Positions 24,635 through 32,366 of a DNA stretch of 64,000 bases are shown piece by piece (the stretch's first letter is position 1; each line of letters opens with the position of its first letter). This DNA is from Nonomuraea guangzhouensis (GTDB lineage Bacteria; Actinomycetota; Actinomycetes; Streptosporangiales; Streptosporangiaceae). The notes under the pieces are model-generated. The model ran no database searches. It was not told the DNA's origin and was given only the letters and a program-made list of their open reading frames with translations. Both the position numbers and the translations under genes were made by a program. The stretch covers positions 31,625-95,624 of the forward strand of contig NZ_JAHKRM010000045.1 of assembly GCF_019396345.1 (NCBI RefSeq), written 5' to 3'.

Positions 24635-24692
24635 GTGCACCATCCTGTCGGCCGGTAGGCGGAAAGTCATACCCAGGACGCCACATAAGTTG

Positions 24693-25550
24693 CTACCGAC
24701 GTAGGTGGTCCACCGCCATACGCGCGGCCGTGCCGATCACCGCGTCGGCCCGTGGCTGGTTGAGCGCGGTGCTGATCGAGCGGGTGAAGACCGCCACCGC
24801 GTACTGGCCGCCGTCGGGATACTCGACCACGCCGGCCTCGTTGCGGAGCGTCGGGAGCGTCCCGGTCTTGCCGCCGACCTCCACGTCGTCGTACGGGAAG
24901 CCGGAGGCCAGCCGGTGCGGCCAGACCTGGAGGTTCAGGACGCCGCGCATCCAGGCGCACGACTCGGGCGAGGCCGCCTCATCCCGCCAGATCAGCCCGA
25001 ACAGCGCGGCCATCTCGCGCGGCGTGCTGCTGTTGGTCCGTGCCGGGTCGAGCACCCGCAGGCGCTTGATGTCCGCCGGATCGAGGAATGGCCAGCCGTG
25101 GCCGCTGTCCTCGGCCATGCTCTCCGTGATCTCCCGGCAGCTCTGCCGCACCCGCGTGCCGTGCAGCCCGAACCCGGCCAGCATCGCGTTGACCGCCTCA
25201 CGCCCGACCCTGGCCAGGAGCGCGTCGGCGGCGGTGTTGTCGCTCAGCGCGATCATCAGGTAGGCCAGGTCGCGCAGCGAGATCGTGACGTCGTCCAGCA
25301 TCGCGGACAGGCCCGTGGGCCCGGCCACCCGGTCGGCGGCCCCCACGGTCACCCGGCTCGCCGGATCGACCAGCCCGGCGTCGGCCTGACGGCAGAACTC
25401 CACCATCAGCGGCACCTTGAAGATCGAGGCGATCGACACCGGCTCGTCGGAGCCGAGCCCGATCTCCCGGCCCGAGCGCAGGTCGGCCGCGTGCAGCCAC
25501 CCGGTCGCACCCGCCGAACCGAACAGGGCCGCCAGGTCCGGCTCGTTCAT
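24693..25550 (-). CDS. Class A beta-lactamase-like serine hydrolase, no signal peptide
   Basis: A 285-aa protein with the three serine beta-lactamase boxes: SIFK (active-site Ser, about residue 42), SDN in ALSDNTAADAL, and KTGT in VGGKTGTLPTL. A clear ExxxN omega-loop motif as in true class A enzymes was not found, and no signal peptide or lipobox is visible, so the protein looks cytoplasmic. It may be a beta-lactamase, an esterase or a sensor. Its ATG overlaps the LysR stop (ATGA), so the two are translationally coupled; a penicillin-binding protein gene is divergent from the LysR gene. Confidence 0.85.
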   Translation of the reverse strand: MNEPDLAALFGSAGATGWLHAADLRSGREIGLGSDEPVSIASIFKVPLMVEFCRQADAGLVDPASRVTVGAADRVAGPTGLSAMLDDVTISLRDLAYLMIALSDNTAADALLARVGREAVNAMLAGFGLHGTRVRQSCREITESMAEDSGHGWPFLDPADIKRLRVLDPARTNSSTPREMAALFGLIWRDEAASPESCAWMRGVLNLQVWPHRLASGFPYDDVEVGGKTGTLPTLRNEAGVVEYPDGGQYAVAVFTRSISTALNQPRADAVIGTAARMAVDHLRR

Positions 25551-26464
25551 GCCAGCATCCCCGGCCTGCGGCTGATGTGCCGCACGGGCGCCGCCGCCTC
25601 GTCCGTCATCCCGGCGCTCTCTTTCAGCGTTCGTACGGCCACCGCCGAGAAACCGGTGACCGCGTCCGTCTCGATCCGCCAGGCCGTGGAGACCCGGGAA
25701 CTGATCGGCGAGCCTAGCAGCGGGCGCCAGGCGAGCCCAGGCAGGTCCACCCTGGCCCCGAACGCCACCGCCACCCCGGCCAGCACCAGGCCGAGCCCGG
25801 CTCCCTGGTGCACCTGTGCGGGCACGTAGCCGTGGTGGCGGCACTCCGCCAGCGTCACCGCGTGCAGCCCCGGCTCCCCCTCCTTGGGCGGCAGCAGCAG
25901 CTCACGGCCCGCCAGGTCGGCCAGGTGCAGTTCCCCCGACTGGGCCAGCGGGTCCCCCTCGGCCAGCAGCACGCCGTGCGGCTGCACCAGCACCTGCCCG
26001 AAGGTCAGTCCCGGCGCGCTGATCGGGTGGCGCACGATGCCGACGTCGATGGCGCCCTCGGTCAGCGCGGCCACCTGGTCGGCCGTCCAGATCTCCGCGG
26101 GCGCGAGCCGTACGTCCGGGTTGCTCGCGCGGAAGCCGGCCACCAGGGCGGCGATCACCGCGGCGGCCAGGTCGGGCGGGACGCCGAGCTTGAGCACCGT
26201 GCCCGCGCCGTGGCGGACGAGCTCGCGCAGCCGGTCGGCCCTGGCGACGATCTCGCGGGCCTCGCCGACCAGCAGGTGGCCCGCCTCGGTCAGCCGGACC
26301 TGACGGGCGGAGCGGTCGAAGAGCCGCACGCCGAGCTCCTCCTCCAGGCGCTTGATCCGCTGGCTGAGCGGCGGCTGGGCCATGCCGAGCCGGATCGCGG
26401 CATTGCCGAAGTGGAGTTCCTCCGCCACCACGGTGAAGTAACGCAGATGCCGGACAAGGTCCAT
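25547..26464 (-). CDS. LysR-family transcriptional regulator
   Basis: A 305-aa LTTR with an N-terminal winged helix-turn-helix (LRYFTVVAEELHFGNAAIRL, then QPPLSQRIKRLEEELGVRLF) and a periplasmic-binding-like effector domain. It is immediately upstream of, and coupled to, the beta-lactamase-like gene, and divergent from a penicillin-binding protein gene over a 115-bp AT-rich gap. By analogy with AmpR or BlaA systems it may sense cell-wall stress, but the effector is unknown. ATG 26464 fits the usual LysR start MDLVRHLRYF. Confidence 0.93.
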   Translation of the reverse strand: MDLVRHLRYFTVVAEELHFGNAAIRLGMAQPPLSQRIKRLEEELGVRLFDRSARQVRLTEAGHLLVGEAREIVARADRLRELVRHGAGTVLKLGVPPDLAAAVIAALVAGFRASNPDVRLAPAEIWTADQVAALTEGAIDVGIVRHPISAPGLTFGQVLVQPHGVLLAEGDPLAQSGELHLADLAGRELLLPPKEGEPGLHAVTLAECRHHGYVPAQVHQGAGLGLVLAGVAVAFGARVDLPGLAWRPLLGSPISSRVSTAWRIETDAVTGFSAVAVRTLKESAGMTDEAAAPVRHISRRPGMLA

Positions 26465-26475
26465 GACCAGCAACT

Positions 26476-26509
26476 ATATCCGACTTTATATCTTTATATC
26501 GTCCATATC
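26476..26509. promoter_or_regulatory. AT-rich regulatory region with repeated ATATC
   Basis: ATATC occurs four times in 34 bp, including a tandem TTTATATC duplication at 26485-26500, in an otherwise very GC-rich sequence. It lies between the divergent LysR and penicillin-binding protein starts. These are candidate LysR contact sites or promoter elements for both directions. Confidence 0.4.
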
Positions 26510-26579
26510 GGTATTGGACAGCACGCGGCGGGCTCTGGTCTGCTCTGGCGGCATGGGGCCGCAAATGGGGACAAATTTC

Positions 26580-28139
26580 ATGAACCTTCAGCCTGAGACG
26601 CCGCGCAGGCGCAGGCGCAGATGGTGGCCGTGGATCACCGCCGCCACGCTGGTGCTCACTCTCACGGCGGCCGGCACGCTCTGGCTGCTGCGGACGAAGG
26701 GCACACCCGAGGAGACGGCCGACTCGTACCTGTCCGCCTGGTCCGTCCAGGCCTATGCGCGGATGCGGGAGCTCGTCGCCGACCCGCCCGCCGACTTCGA
26801 ACGCCGGCACCAGCGCTTCCGCGCCGACCTCCAGCTCACCGGGGCGACCTTCGAGCGCGAGGTGACCTCCCCGGGCGGCACGATCACCTTCCACGCCGGC
26901 CTCACCGGCCCGAAGAACTGGAAGTACGACGGCAAGCTCAAGCTCGTGAAGCGCGGCGGCGCGTGGAAGGTCGACTGGACCCCCGCCACCATCAACCCCT
27001 CGCTCAAGCAGGGCAGATCCCTGCGGCTGGTCACGGAGAAGGCCGCGACGCCGCCGGTCCTGGCGGCCGACGGCAGCCGCGTCGACACCCCGGACGCGCC
27101 CGGCTCGGTGCTGCAGCTCGTGGAAGGGCTCAAGCAGACCTATCCCGAGCGGCTCGCCGACGGACGGTCCCGGCGGATCGACCTGTTCCAGGGCGAGGAG
27201 TTCCTCCAGACCGTGGTCAAGCCGGACGAGAAGGAGCCGCTACGCACCACGATCGACCTCAAGGTGCACCGGGCGGGCGCCGCCGCGCTCGACGACGTGC
27301 GGAAACCGGCCTCGCTGGTCGCCATCCGGCCGTCGACCGGCGAGATCCTTTCGGTGGTCAACAAGCCGGGCGGGTTCAACCGGGCGCTGCTCGGCAAGTA
27401 CCCGCCCGGCTCGACGTTCAAGGTCGTGACCGCCTCCGCGCTGGTCGCGGACGGGGCGAAGCCGGACGAGCAGGTCGAATGCCCACCCGAGCAGAACATC
27501 GGCGGCTTCCCCTTCCACAACGCCGGCTTCCACGACTACGGCCGGCTCTCCTTCCGCGACGCCTTCGCCCACTCGTGCAACACCACGTTCGGTGCGATGG
27601 GGGTGGCGAAGCTCCGGGACGGCCGGCTCGCCGAGGTGGCCGCCGGCTTCGGCTTCGGCTCCGCGATCACGCCGGGTGTGCCGGCGGTGAAGGCCGAGTT
27701 CCCCGCGCCCAAGGACGACACCGATCTCGCCTCCGCCTCGATCGGGCAGGGCAGGGTGCTGGCCAGCCCGCTCAACATGGCCTCGGTCGCCGCCGCCATC
27801 GCCGACGGCGCCTGGCGGCCGCCCCGCCTGGTCGCCCAGGAGCTGATGCCCGACCGCACGCTCAAGCCGCGCCCGCTGGAGGACGGCGTGGTGCGGGCCC
27901 TGCGCGAGCTCATGCCCGCCGTGGTCACCGACGGCACCGCGCAGGCGGTGAAGTTCCCCTCCGGTACGGCGGGCAAGACCGGAACGGCGGAGTACGGCTC
28001 CGGCAAGGAGCCGCCCGCGCACTCCTGGTTCATCGGCTACCGGGGGGACCTGGCGTTCGCGGTGATCGTGGAGGGCGGCGGCGCCGGCTCCGCGGTGGCG
28101 GCCCCGATCGCGGCCCGCTTCCTCAACGCGCTGACCTGA
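26580..28139 (+). CDS. Penicillin-binding protein with NTF2-like N-terminal domain
   Basis: About 519 residues: one N-terminal membrane anchor (WPWITAATLVLTLTAAGTLWLL), an NTF2-like MecA_N-type domain (TPEETADSYLSAWSVQAYARM), and a transpeptidase domain with STFK (PPGSTFKVVTAS), SCN (AHSCNTTFG) and KTGT (TAGKTGTAEYG). It cross-links peptidoglycan outside the membrane. The architecture resembles PBP2a-like class B enzymes, which often have low beta-lactam affinity, but resistance cannot be read from this sequence. ATG 26580 is preferred; ATGs at 26553 and 26565 are in frame. It is divergent from LysR. Confidence 0.92.
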   Translation: MNLQPETPRRRRRRWWPWITAATLVLTLTAAGTLWLLRTKGTPEETADSYLSAWSVQAYARMRELVADPPADFERRHQRFRADLQLTGATFEREVTSPGGTITFHAGLTGPKNWKYDGKLKLVKRGGAWKVDWTPATINPSLKQGRSLRLVTEKAATPPVLAADGSRVDTPDAPGSVLQLVEGLKQTYPERLADGRSRRIDLFQGEEFLQTVVKPDEKEPLRTTIDLKVHRAGAAALDDVRKPASLVAIRPSTGEILSVVNKPGGFNRALLGKYPPGSTFKVVTASALVADGAKPDEQVECPPEQNIGGFPFHNAGFHDYGRLSFRDAFAHSCNTTFGAMGVAKLRDGRLAEVAAGFGFGSAITPGVPAVKAEFPAPKDDTDLASASIGQGRVLASPLNMASVAAAIADGAWRPPRLVAQELMPDRTLKPRPLEDGVVRALRELMPAVVTDGTAQAVKFPSGTAGKTGTAEYGSGKEPPAHSWFIGYRGDLAFAVIVEGGGAGSAVAAPIAARFLNALT

Positions 28140-28163
28140 CGACCCGCCTCGGTTCGGCCCGGC

Positions 28164-28928
28164 TCAGGGGCTGACCGGCTTGCGGCCGGACGGTGCGGTG
28201 AGGCCGGCGACCGCGGCCACCACCTCCGAGGCGTTGGACAGGTCGGGCAGCACGAGGTCGGCCCCGGCCTCGCGCAGCTCGCCGGCCATCGACCGGCCGG
28301 AGGCCACCCCGATCATCGCCGCCCCGCCGATCTTGGCGGCCTGTACGTCACGCGTCGAGTCCCCGATGACCACGGTGTTGGCCATGGTGAACGGCTCCCC
28401 GAAGCGCGTCTTGGCCCGCCCCTGGGCGACCTGGAGCAGCGACGCCTTGGGGTAGACCTCCTCGCCGTAGCCACCGAGCTCGAAGTCGATGTACTTCTCG
28501 AGCCCGAACGCCCGGAGCTTGTGCACGGCGTTGCTCTTGATCGTGCCGGTGAGCACCGACTGCACCACGCCGTCGAGTTTGGCGACGGCCTTGAGCGCCT
28601 CCTTGGCACCCGCCATCGCGCGCCCCTCGGTGGCCAGGCGCTTGCGCCGGTCGGCGAACGCCATCGCCAGCGCGGACAAGAACCGCGGCAGGGTGTCGTC
28701 CTCGGTGACGATGCCGTTGACCGCGAGGGTCTCGAAGACGATCTCGGAGTCGGGCCGACCGCGCGCCGGCGCCAGCTTGAGCATCGGACGCCCGGTCACG
28801 GCGCGGAACGCCTCGGCGTAGGCGTCCCTGGTCACTATCGCGACGTCGACCAGTGTGAGGTCGATGTTCCAGAGCACAAGGCGTTTGATGGCGACCTCCT
28901 GAAGGGGACCCAGCCAGGGTACGGCCAT
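28164..28928 (-). CDS. HAD-like hydrolase with Asn in place of nucleophile Asp
   Basis: The protein has a HAD fold with phosphatase motif II (SVLTGT), motif III Lys (YPKASLLQVA) and motif IV (VVIGDSTRDVQAA). Motif I reads LWNIDLTLVD, so the first aspartate of DxDxT, the catalytic nucleophile, is Asn (codon AAC). The enzyme may be inactive, binding-only, or need deamidation. The start is uncertain: ATG 28928 has no ribosome site, while AGGAGG at 28895-28900 is ideally spaced for an ATC codon at 28889, just before the conserved KRLVLW. A second HAD gene lies directly upstream in the same direction. Confidence 0.82.
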   Translation of the reverse strand: MAVPWLGPLQEVAIKRLVLWNIDLTLVDVAIVTRDAYAEAFRAVTGRPMLKLAPARGRPDSEIVFETLAVNGIVTEDDTLPRFLSALAMAFADRRKRLATEGRAMAGAKEALKAVAKLDGVVQSVLTGTIKSNAVHKLRAFGLEKYIDFELGGYGEEVYPKASLLQVAQGRAKTRFGEPFTMANTVVIGDSTRDVQAAKIGGAAMIGVASGRSMAGELREAGADLVLPDLSNASEVVAAVAGLTAPSGRKPVSP

Positions 28929-28958
28929 CCGCCGCACCAGGACGGCCGGCTGAGCGAT

Positions 28959-29585
28959 TCAGGCATAAGTGAGCGCTTGCGCGAGGGTGTCGACGACCGG
29001 CAGCCCGGTGGCCTCCAGCTCGGCGCGCGTGGTCATGCCACCGGTGTAGAGGACGGCCCTGGCGCCCACGTGCTTGGCGGCGAGCCCGTCGTCGACGCTG
29101 TCGCCGATCACCAGGATCTCGCGGGCCTCGATGTCGATGGCCTCGATGTGGGCGGTCAGGTGCGCGGCCTTCTCACCGCCCGTCAGGCCCACCAGGCCGT
29201 CGACCCTGGTGAAGTGCTGGGTGATGCCGAAGGACTCGATCAGCGGCACCAGGTGGGTGTGCGGGGCCATCGAGCAGAGCGACTGGGTGCCCGTCCAGCT
29301 GGTCAGTGACAGCTCGGCGTCGGCGGCCAGCCGGCAGGCCACGCTGAGGCGGAAGTAGTGCTCGTGGAAGCCCTCGTCGAGCAGCTCCCACTCGCCCTCG
29401 TTGAGCGGGCGGCCGAGCAGCCGCTCGTAGGCGACCCAGATGGGCCGGGTGTAGACCGCGCGGAACTCGTCCGCGGTCAGCGGGGCCAGCGCGTACGGCC
29501 TGAAGACCTCGTTGGTGGCTCCGACCACGGCGTCGATGTCGTGGAACAGCGTGCCGTTCCAGTCCCAGATGATGTGCTTTGTCAT
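28959..29585 (-). CDS. HAD-family phosphatase
   Basis: A 208-aa HAD hydrolase. Motif I is WDWNGTLFHD with the nucleophile Asp intact and Asn at the acid/base position, as in many HADs; the cap domain follows, then motif III Lys in GGEKAAHL and motif IV VIGDSVDDGLAAKHVGA. Substrate unknown. It precedes the Asn-variant HAD gene by 30 bp on the same strand, so two HADs of different type probably share a transcript. Confidence 0.9.
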   Translation of the reverse strand: MTKHIIWDWNGTLFHDIDAVVGATNEVFRPYALAPLTADEFRAVYTRPIWVAYERLLGRPLNEGEWELLDEGFHEHYFRLSVACRLAADAELSLTSWTGTQSLCSMAPHTHLVPLIESFGITQHFTRVDGLVGLTGGEKAAHLTAHIEAIDIEAREILVIGDSVDDGLAAKHVGARAVLYTGGMTTRAELEATGLPVVDTLAQALTYA

Positions 29586-29630
29586 TTCCCGATCAGTTTA
29601 CCGGGCGGGTGTGACATCCCGATGAACGGC

Positions 29631-29658
29631 GAAGCCGCAGCCCGTTGGCCGCGGCTTC
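29631..29658 (-). terminator. Hairpin after the DUF2690 gene
   Basis: GAAGCCGC and GCGGCTTC form an 8-bp stem that can extend by a GCC/GGC inner stem, 29 bp beyond the DUF2690 stop. It lacks a U-tract. It separates the secreted-protein gene from the HAD pair. Confidence 0.55.
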
Positions 29659-29687
29659 ACCCGTGACAGCGAGTCGGACCCGCGTGG

Positions 29688-30146
29688 CTAGCCGCAGGCC
29701 TTGGGGGTCGTGCCGGCGCCGTTCTGGCCGCCCCGGCCGGAGCCGAACACGACGCTGGCACTGCCCCAGGCGCACATGTCGTTGCCGTACAGCATGTTGC
29801 CCCAGTGACGGCCGCCGTTGCCCTGCTTGAAGGAGAACCGGTCGTACCTGTCGTCCGTGTAGACGCTGATGGTGCCGTGCGCGGACGCGGCCGTCCTGAT
29901 CTCGATCCAGTTGGTCTTGCACTTGCTCGACCACCAGAGCTGGACCGTGCCGACCCTGCCGTCGACGCGGTTGCTGAGCGACCCGGTCCGCACCACCTGG
30001 GCGGCGTTTCCGCAGCCGGTCGTGTAGGGGTCCTTGTGGTCGTAGAAGTAGTGCTTGGGGGCCGCCGCCTGCGCGCTGACGGGAGCGACCGTGAGGAGGG
30101 CCGCCGCCGCCGCGCCGACCGCGATGGCCGTTACTCGAAGCTTCAC
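29688..30146 (-). CDS. Secreted DUF2690-like protein
   Basis: A 152-aa protein with a signal peptide (cleavage near AQAAA, residue 28). The mature domain has the features of DUF2690: DPYTTGCGN, VRTGSLSN, VQLWWSSKCKTNW and terminal cysteines, suggesting a small disulfide-bonded beta fold outside the cell. Function unknown. The upstream region has two TAACGT repeats (30233-30250), AT-rich compared with its surroundings, which may hold its promoter. Confidence 0.82.
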   Translation of the reverse strand: MKLRVTAIAVGAAAAALLTVAPVSAQAAAPKHYFYDHKDPYTTGCGNAAQVVRTGSLSNRVDGRVGTVQLWWSSKCKTNWIEIRTAASAHGTISVYTDDRYDRFSFKQGNGGRHWGNMLYGNDMCAWGSASVVFGSGRGGQNGAGTTPKACG

Positions 30147-30249
30147 CTGGAACCGACTCCTTGAGCTCGGGATGGGATTCCGTGGGGACCTTAGCGAGAA
30201 GCTTCAAGAGATGGTCAAGGCCGGTGATCTATTTAACGTGTTCCTAACG

Positions 30250-30756
30250 TTACTCTATGAGATCAGGGATCTCCTGCGTGGCGAACCACATGAGCTCATG
30301 CGCCTCGGCGCCGTCCACGGTGAAGCGGGCGTCGTCGTCGCCTCCGTCGGCGGCGGGAAGGGCGGCGATCGCGGCCTGGATGTCGGGGACCGCGTAGAGG
30401 TCGTCGACGTGGACCGCGGCCACCTTGGCCATCGGCACCGGCTCGGCCACCCGCACTCTGGCCCGTTCTTCCAGGTCGGCGCCGATGGAGAGGGCACTGT
30501 CCGGCACCTCGGCGACGACGACCAGGCGGCGGGAGCCCGCCTCGACGCCGTCGGCGTGGTCGGCGGCCAGCATGCGCAGCGAGGCGCGGGCCGCCTCGGT
30601 GAGTGCCACGTATTCGAGCTCCTCGGTGTCTCCCGAGGCGTACCACTCGGTCAGCGCGGGGGTCACCGCGTAACCGGTCAGCGGGGCCGGGCCTAGCTCT
30701 CCCGCCTCGACCGCTCGGGCCAGGGCGGGGAGCGTGCACGGCAGATAGACGCGCAT
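30250..30756 (-). CDS. Conserved hypothetical protein (DUF6912-like)
   Basis: A 168-aa soluble acidic protein starting MRVYLPCTLPALARAV, with LTGYAVTPALTEWYASGDTE and ending HELMWFATQEIPDLIE. These blocks match a conserved actinobacterial hypothetical family; I know no function. ATG 30756 is preceded by AAAGG. It follows the HAD gene at 30791 with 34 bp between, same strand, so the two are probably cotranscribed. Confidence 0.85.
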   Translation of the reverse strand: MRVYLPCTLPALARAVEAGELGPAPLTGYAVTPALTEWYASGDTEELEYVALTEAARASLRMLAADHADGVEAGSRRLVVVAEVPDSALSIGADLEERARVRVAEPVPMAKVAAVHVDDLYAVPDIQAAIAALPAADGGDDDARFTVDGAEAHELMWFATQEIPDLIE

Positions 30757-30790
30757 CACGAACCTTTCACAACATGCAAGGGGGGCTCTA

Positions 30791-31435
30791 TCATGCCCGT
30801 CGCAACGGAAGTTGGAGCAGAGACTCGAGTTCCGTGATGGTCGAGTCGGCGTCGCGGTGGTGGATGCCCGCCATCCCGAGCCCCCGCGCGGCCACGATGT
30901 TGGCCTCGATGTCGTCGATGAACACGCACGCCTCGCCGGGCAGCCCGACCCGGCCGAGCGCGTGCTCGAAGATGCGCGGCTCGGGCTTGCGCATGCCGAC
31001 CTCGCCGGAGATCACGATCGCGTCGAAGATCTCGTCCCAGCCGTCCCGTGGATAGACGTTGGACCAGGAGTTGGACAGCAGGCAGGTCTTGATGCCGTTG
31101 CGCTTGACGTCGTGCAGCATGTCGTACATCGCGTCGACCCGCTCGAAGCCGGCGAACATCCGCTCCAGCAGCCCCTCGGCCTCGGGCGAGACCCCGTCGA
31201 CGGTCCGCAGCCGGGCGGCCAGGTCGCGTTCGAACGCGGCCCCGTCCAGCTCCCCGCGCTCCAGCGCGTGCACGACGCTCTCCTGGTCGCCGCCGTAGGC
31301 CTGGTCGATCAGCTCGCGCATGACGGCTCGGTAGTGGGCGTCGTCGATGCGATCCGCCGCGATCCACTTGCCGATGGACACGGAGAGACTGGTCGTGAGC
31401 ACGCCACCCCAGTCGATCAGCACCCCTGTGATCAA
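30791..31435 (-). CDS. HAD-IA family hydrolase
   Basis: About 214 residues with motif I VLIDWGGVLT (nucleophile Asp, then Gly, as in epoxide-hydrolase-N-terminal-like phosphatases), motif II LLSNSW, motif III Lys in GMRKPEPRIFEHAL and motif IV VFIDDIEANIVAA. Start chosen: TTG 31435, because AAGGAGG lies four bases upstream; upstream in-frame codons lack a ribosome site. The substrate is unknown. It is divergent from atpB. Confidence 0.9.
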   Translation of the reverse strand: MITGVLIDWGGVLTTSLSVSIGKWIAADRIDDAHYRAVMRELIDQAYGGDQESVVHALERGELDGAAFERDLAARLRTVDGVSPEAEGLLERMFAGFERVDAMYDMLHDVKRNGIKTCLLSNSWSNVYPRDGWDEIFDAIVISGEVGMRKPEPRIFEHALGRVGLPGEACVFIDDIEANIVAARGLGMAGIHHRDADSTITELESLLQLPLRRA

Positions 31436-31574
31436 GGCCCCTCCTTGGAATCCCGTTCTAGGGTAATTGAGCGTCGCACATCCCCAGGAGACCGACACAA
31501 ATCCCCGATAAAGGACCGGCAAATTGCCCAGCTATGGTGAGGTTCCATTGAGCTGACCCCCGGAAGGGACCGCC

Positions 31575-32366
31575 GTGCGTACGACGATCCTGATCACCTC
31601 GGATGAGTTCAAAGCTCCAGGGACGGAGCTGTTCGACTTCGACCCGATAGTCCCCGGCGGCCCGGAGTGGCTGACCAAGCCCGTACTGCTCGCCCTGCTC
31701 TCCTCGACCCTGATCATCGCCTTATGCTGGGCCGCCTTCGCCAAGCCGAAACTGGTCCCCAGAGGCTGGCAGAACGCCGGCGAGTACGCCTACATGTTCG
31801 TCCGCGAACAGGTCGCCAAGCCCAACCTCGGCAAGGACGCCGACAAGTGGATGGGCCTGCTCCTCACCGTCTTCCTGACCGTGCTGGTCTGGAATCTGAT
31901 GGGCGTCATCCCGTTCATCCAGTTCCCCGTCGCCGCGCACATCGCCTTCCCCTTCGTGCTGGCGGTCAGCGTGTACGTCCTCAAGGTCTACCTGGGCGTC
32001 AAGCACCATGGCGTACGCGGCTACCTGAAAGGCGTCGTGTACCTGGACGGCCTGCCCGGCTGGGCCTACGGGATCTACGCCCCGCTGATCCTCGCGGAGA
32101 CGTTCATCAACTCGCTGTTCACGCACTTCATCCGGCTGTTCGCGAACATGTTCGCCGGCCATCTCCTCCTGGCGTTCTTCAGCTCGGTGGGCTTCTGGTT
32201 CCTGTTCGAGCGGCTGACCGTGCTCGGCGTGGGCATCGGCGTCCTCGGCGTGGTGATGACGATATTGATGACCGCGTTCGAGATGTTCATCATGTTCCTG
32301 CAGGCGTTCCTGTTCGCCCTGCTCGCCTCGATGTTCATCGCCAGCGGGCTGAAGGGCTCGCACTAA
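31575..32366 (+). CDS. atpB: F0F1 ATP synthase subunit a, solitary copy
   Basis: A 263-aa membrane protein with the subunit a signature THFIRLFANMFAGHLLLAF, which contains the essential proton-channel Arg, and the conserved last helix FEMFIMFLQAFLFALLA. Normally it is followed by atpE, atpF, atpH and the F1 genes; here the next gene is on the opposite strand and overlaps its end by four bases, and the upstream gene is a divergent HAD. So this atpB stands alone, as a second copy or a relocated gene. GTG 31575 has GGAAGG upstream. Key residues are intact, so it does not look like a pseudogene. Confidence 0.93.
   Translation: MRTTILITSDEFKAPGTELFDFDPIVPGGPEWLTKPVLLALLSSTLIIALCWAAFAKPKLVPRGWQNAGEYAYMFVREQVAKPNLGKDADKWMGLLLTVFLTVLVWNLMGVIPFIQFPVAAHIAFPFVLAVSVYVLKVYLGVKHHGVRGYLKGVVYLDGLPGWAYGIYAPLILAETFINSLFTHFIRLFANMFAGHLLLAFFSSVGFWFLFERLTVLGVGIGVLGVVMTILMTAFEMFIMFLQAFLFALLASMFIASGLKGSH

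Noticed and set aside
31575..32366. atpB as a pseudogene
   Set aside because: Length, the essential Arg motif and the last helix are intact, with a ribosome site upstream.
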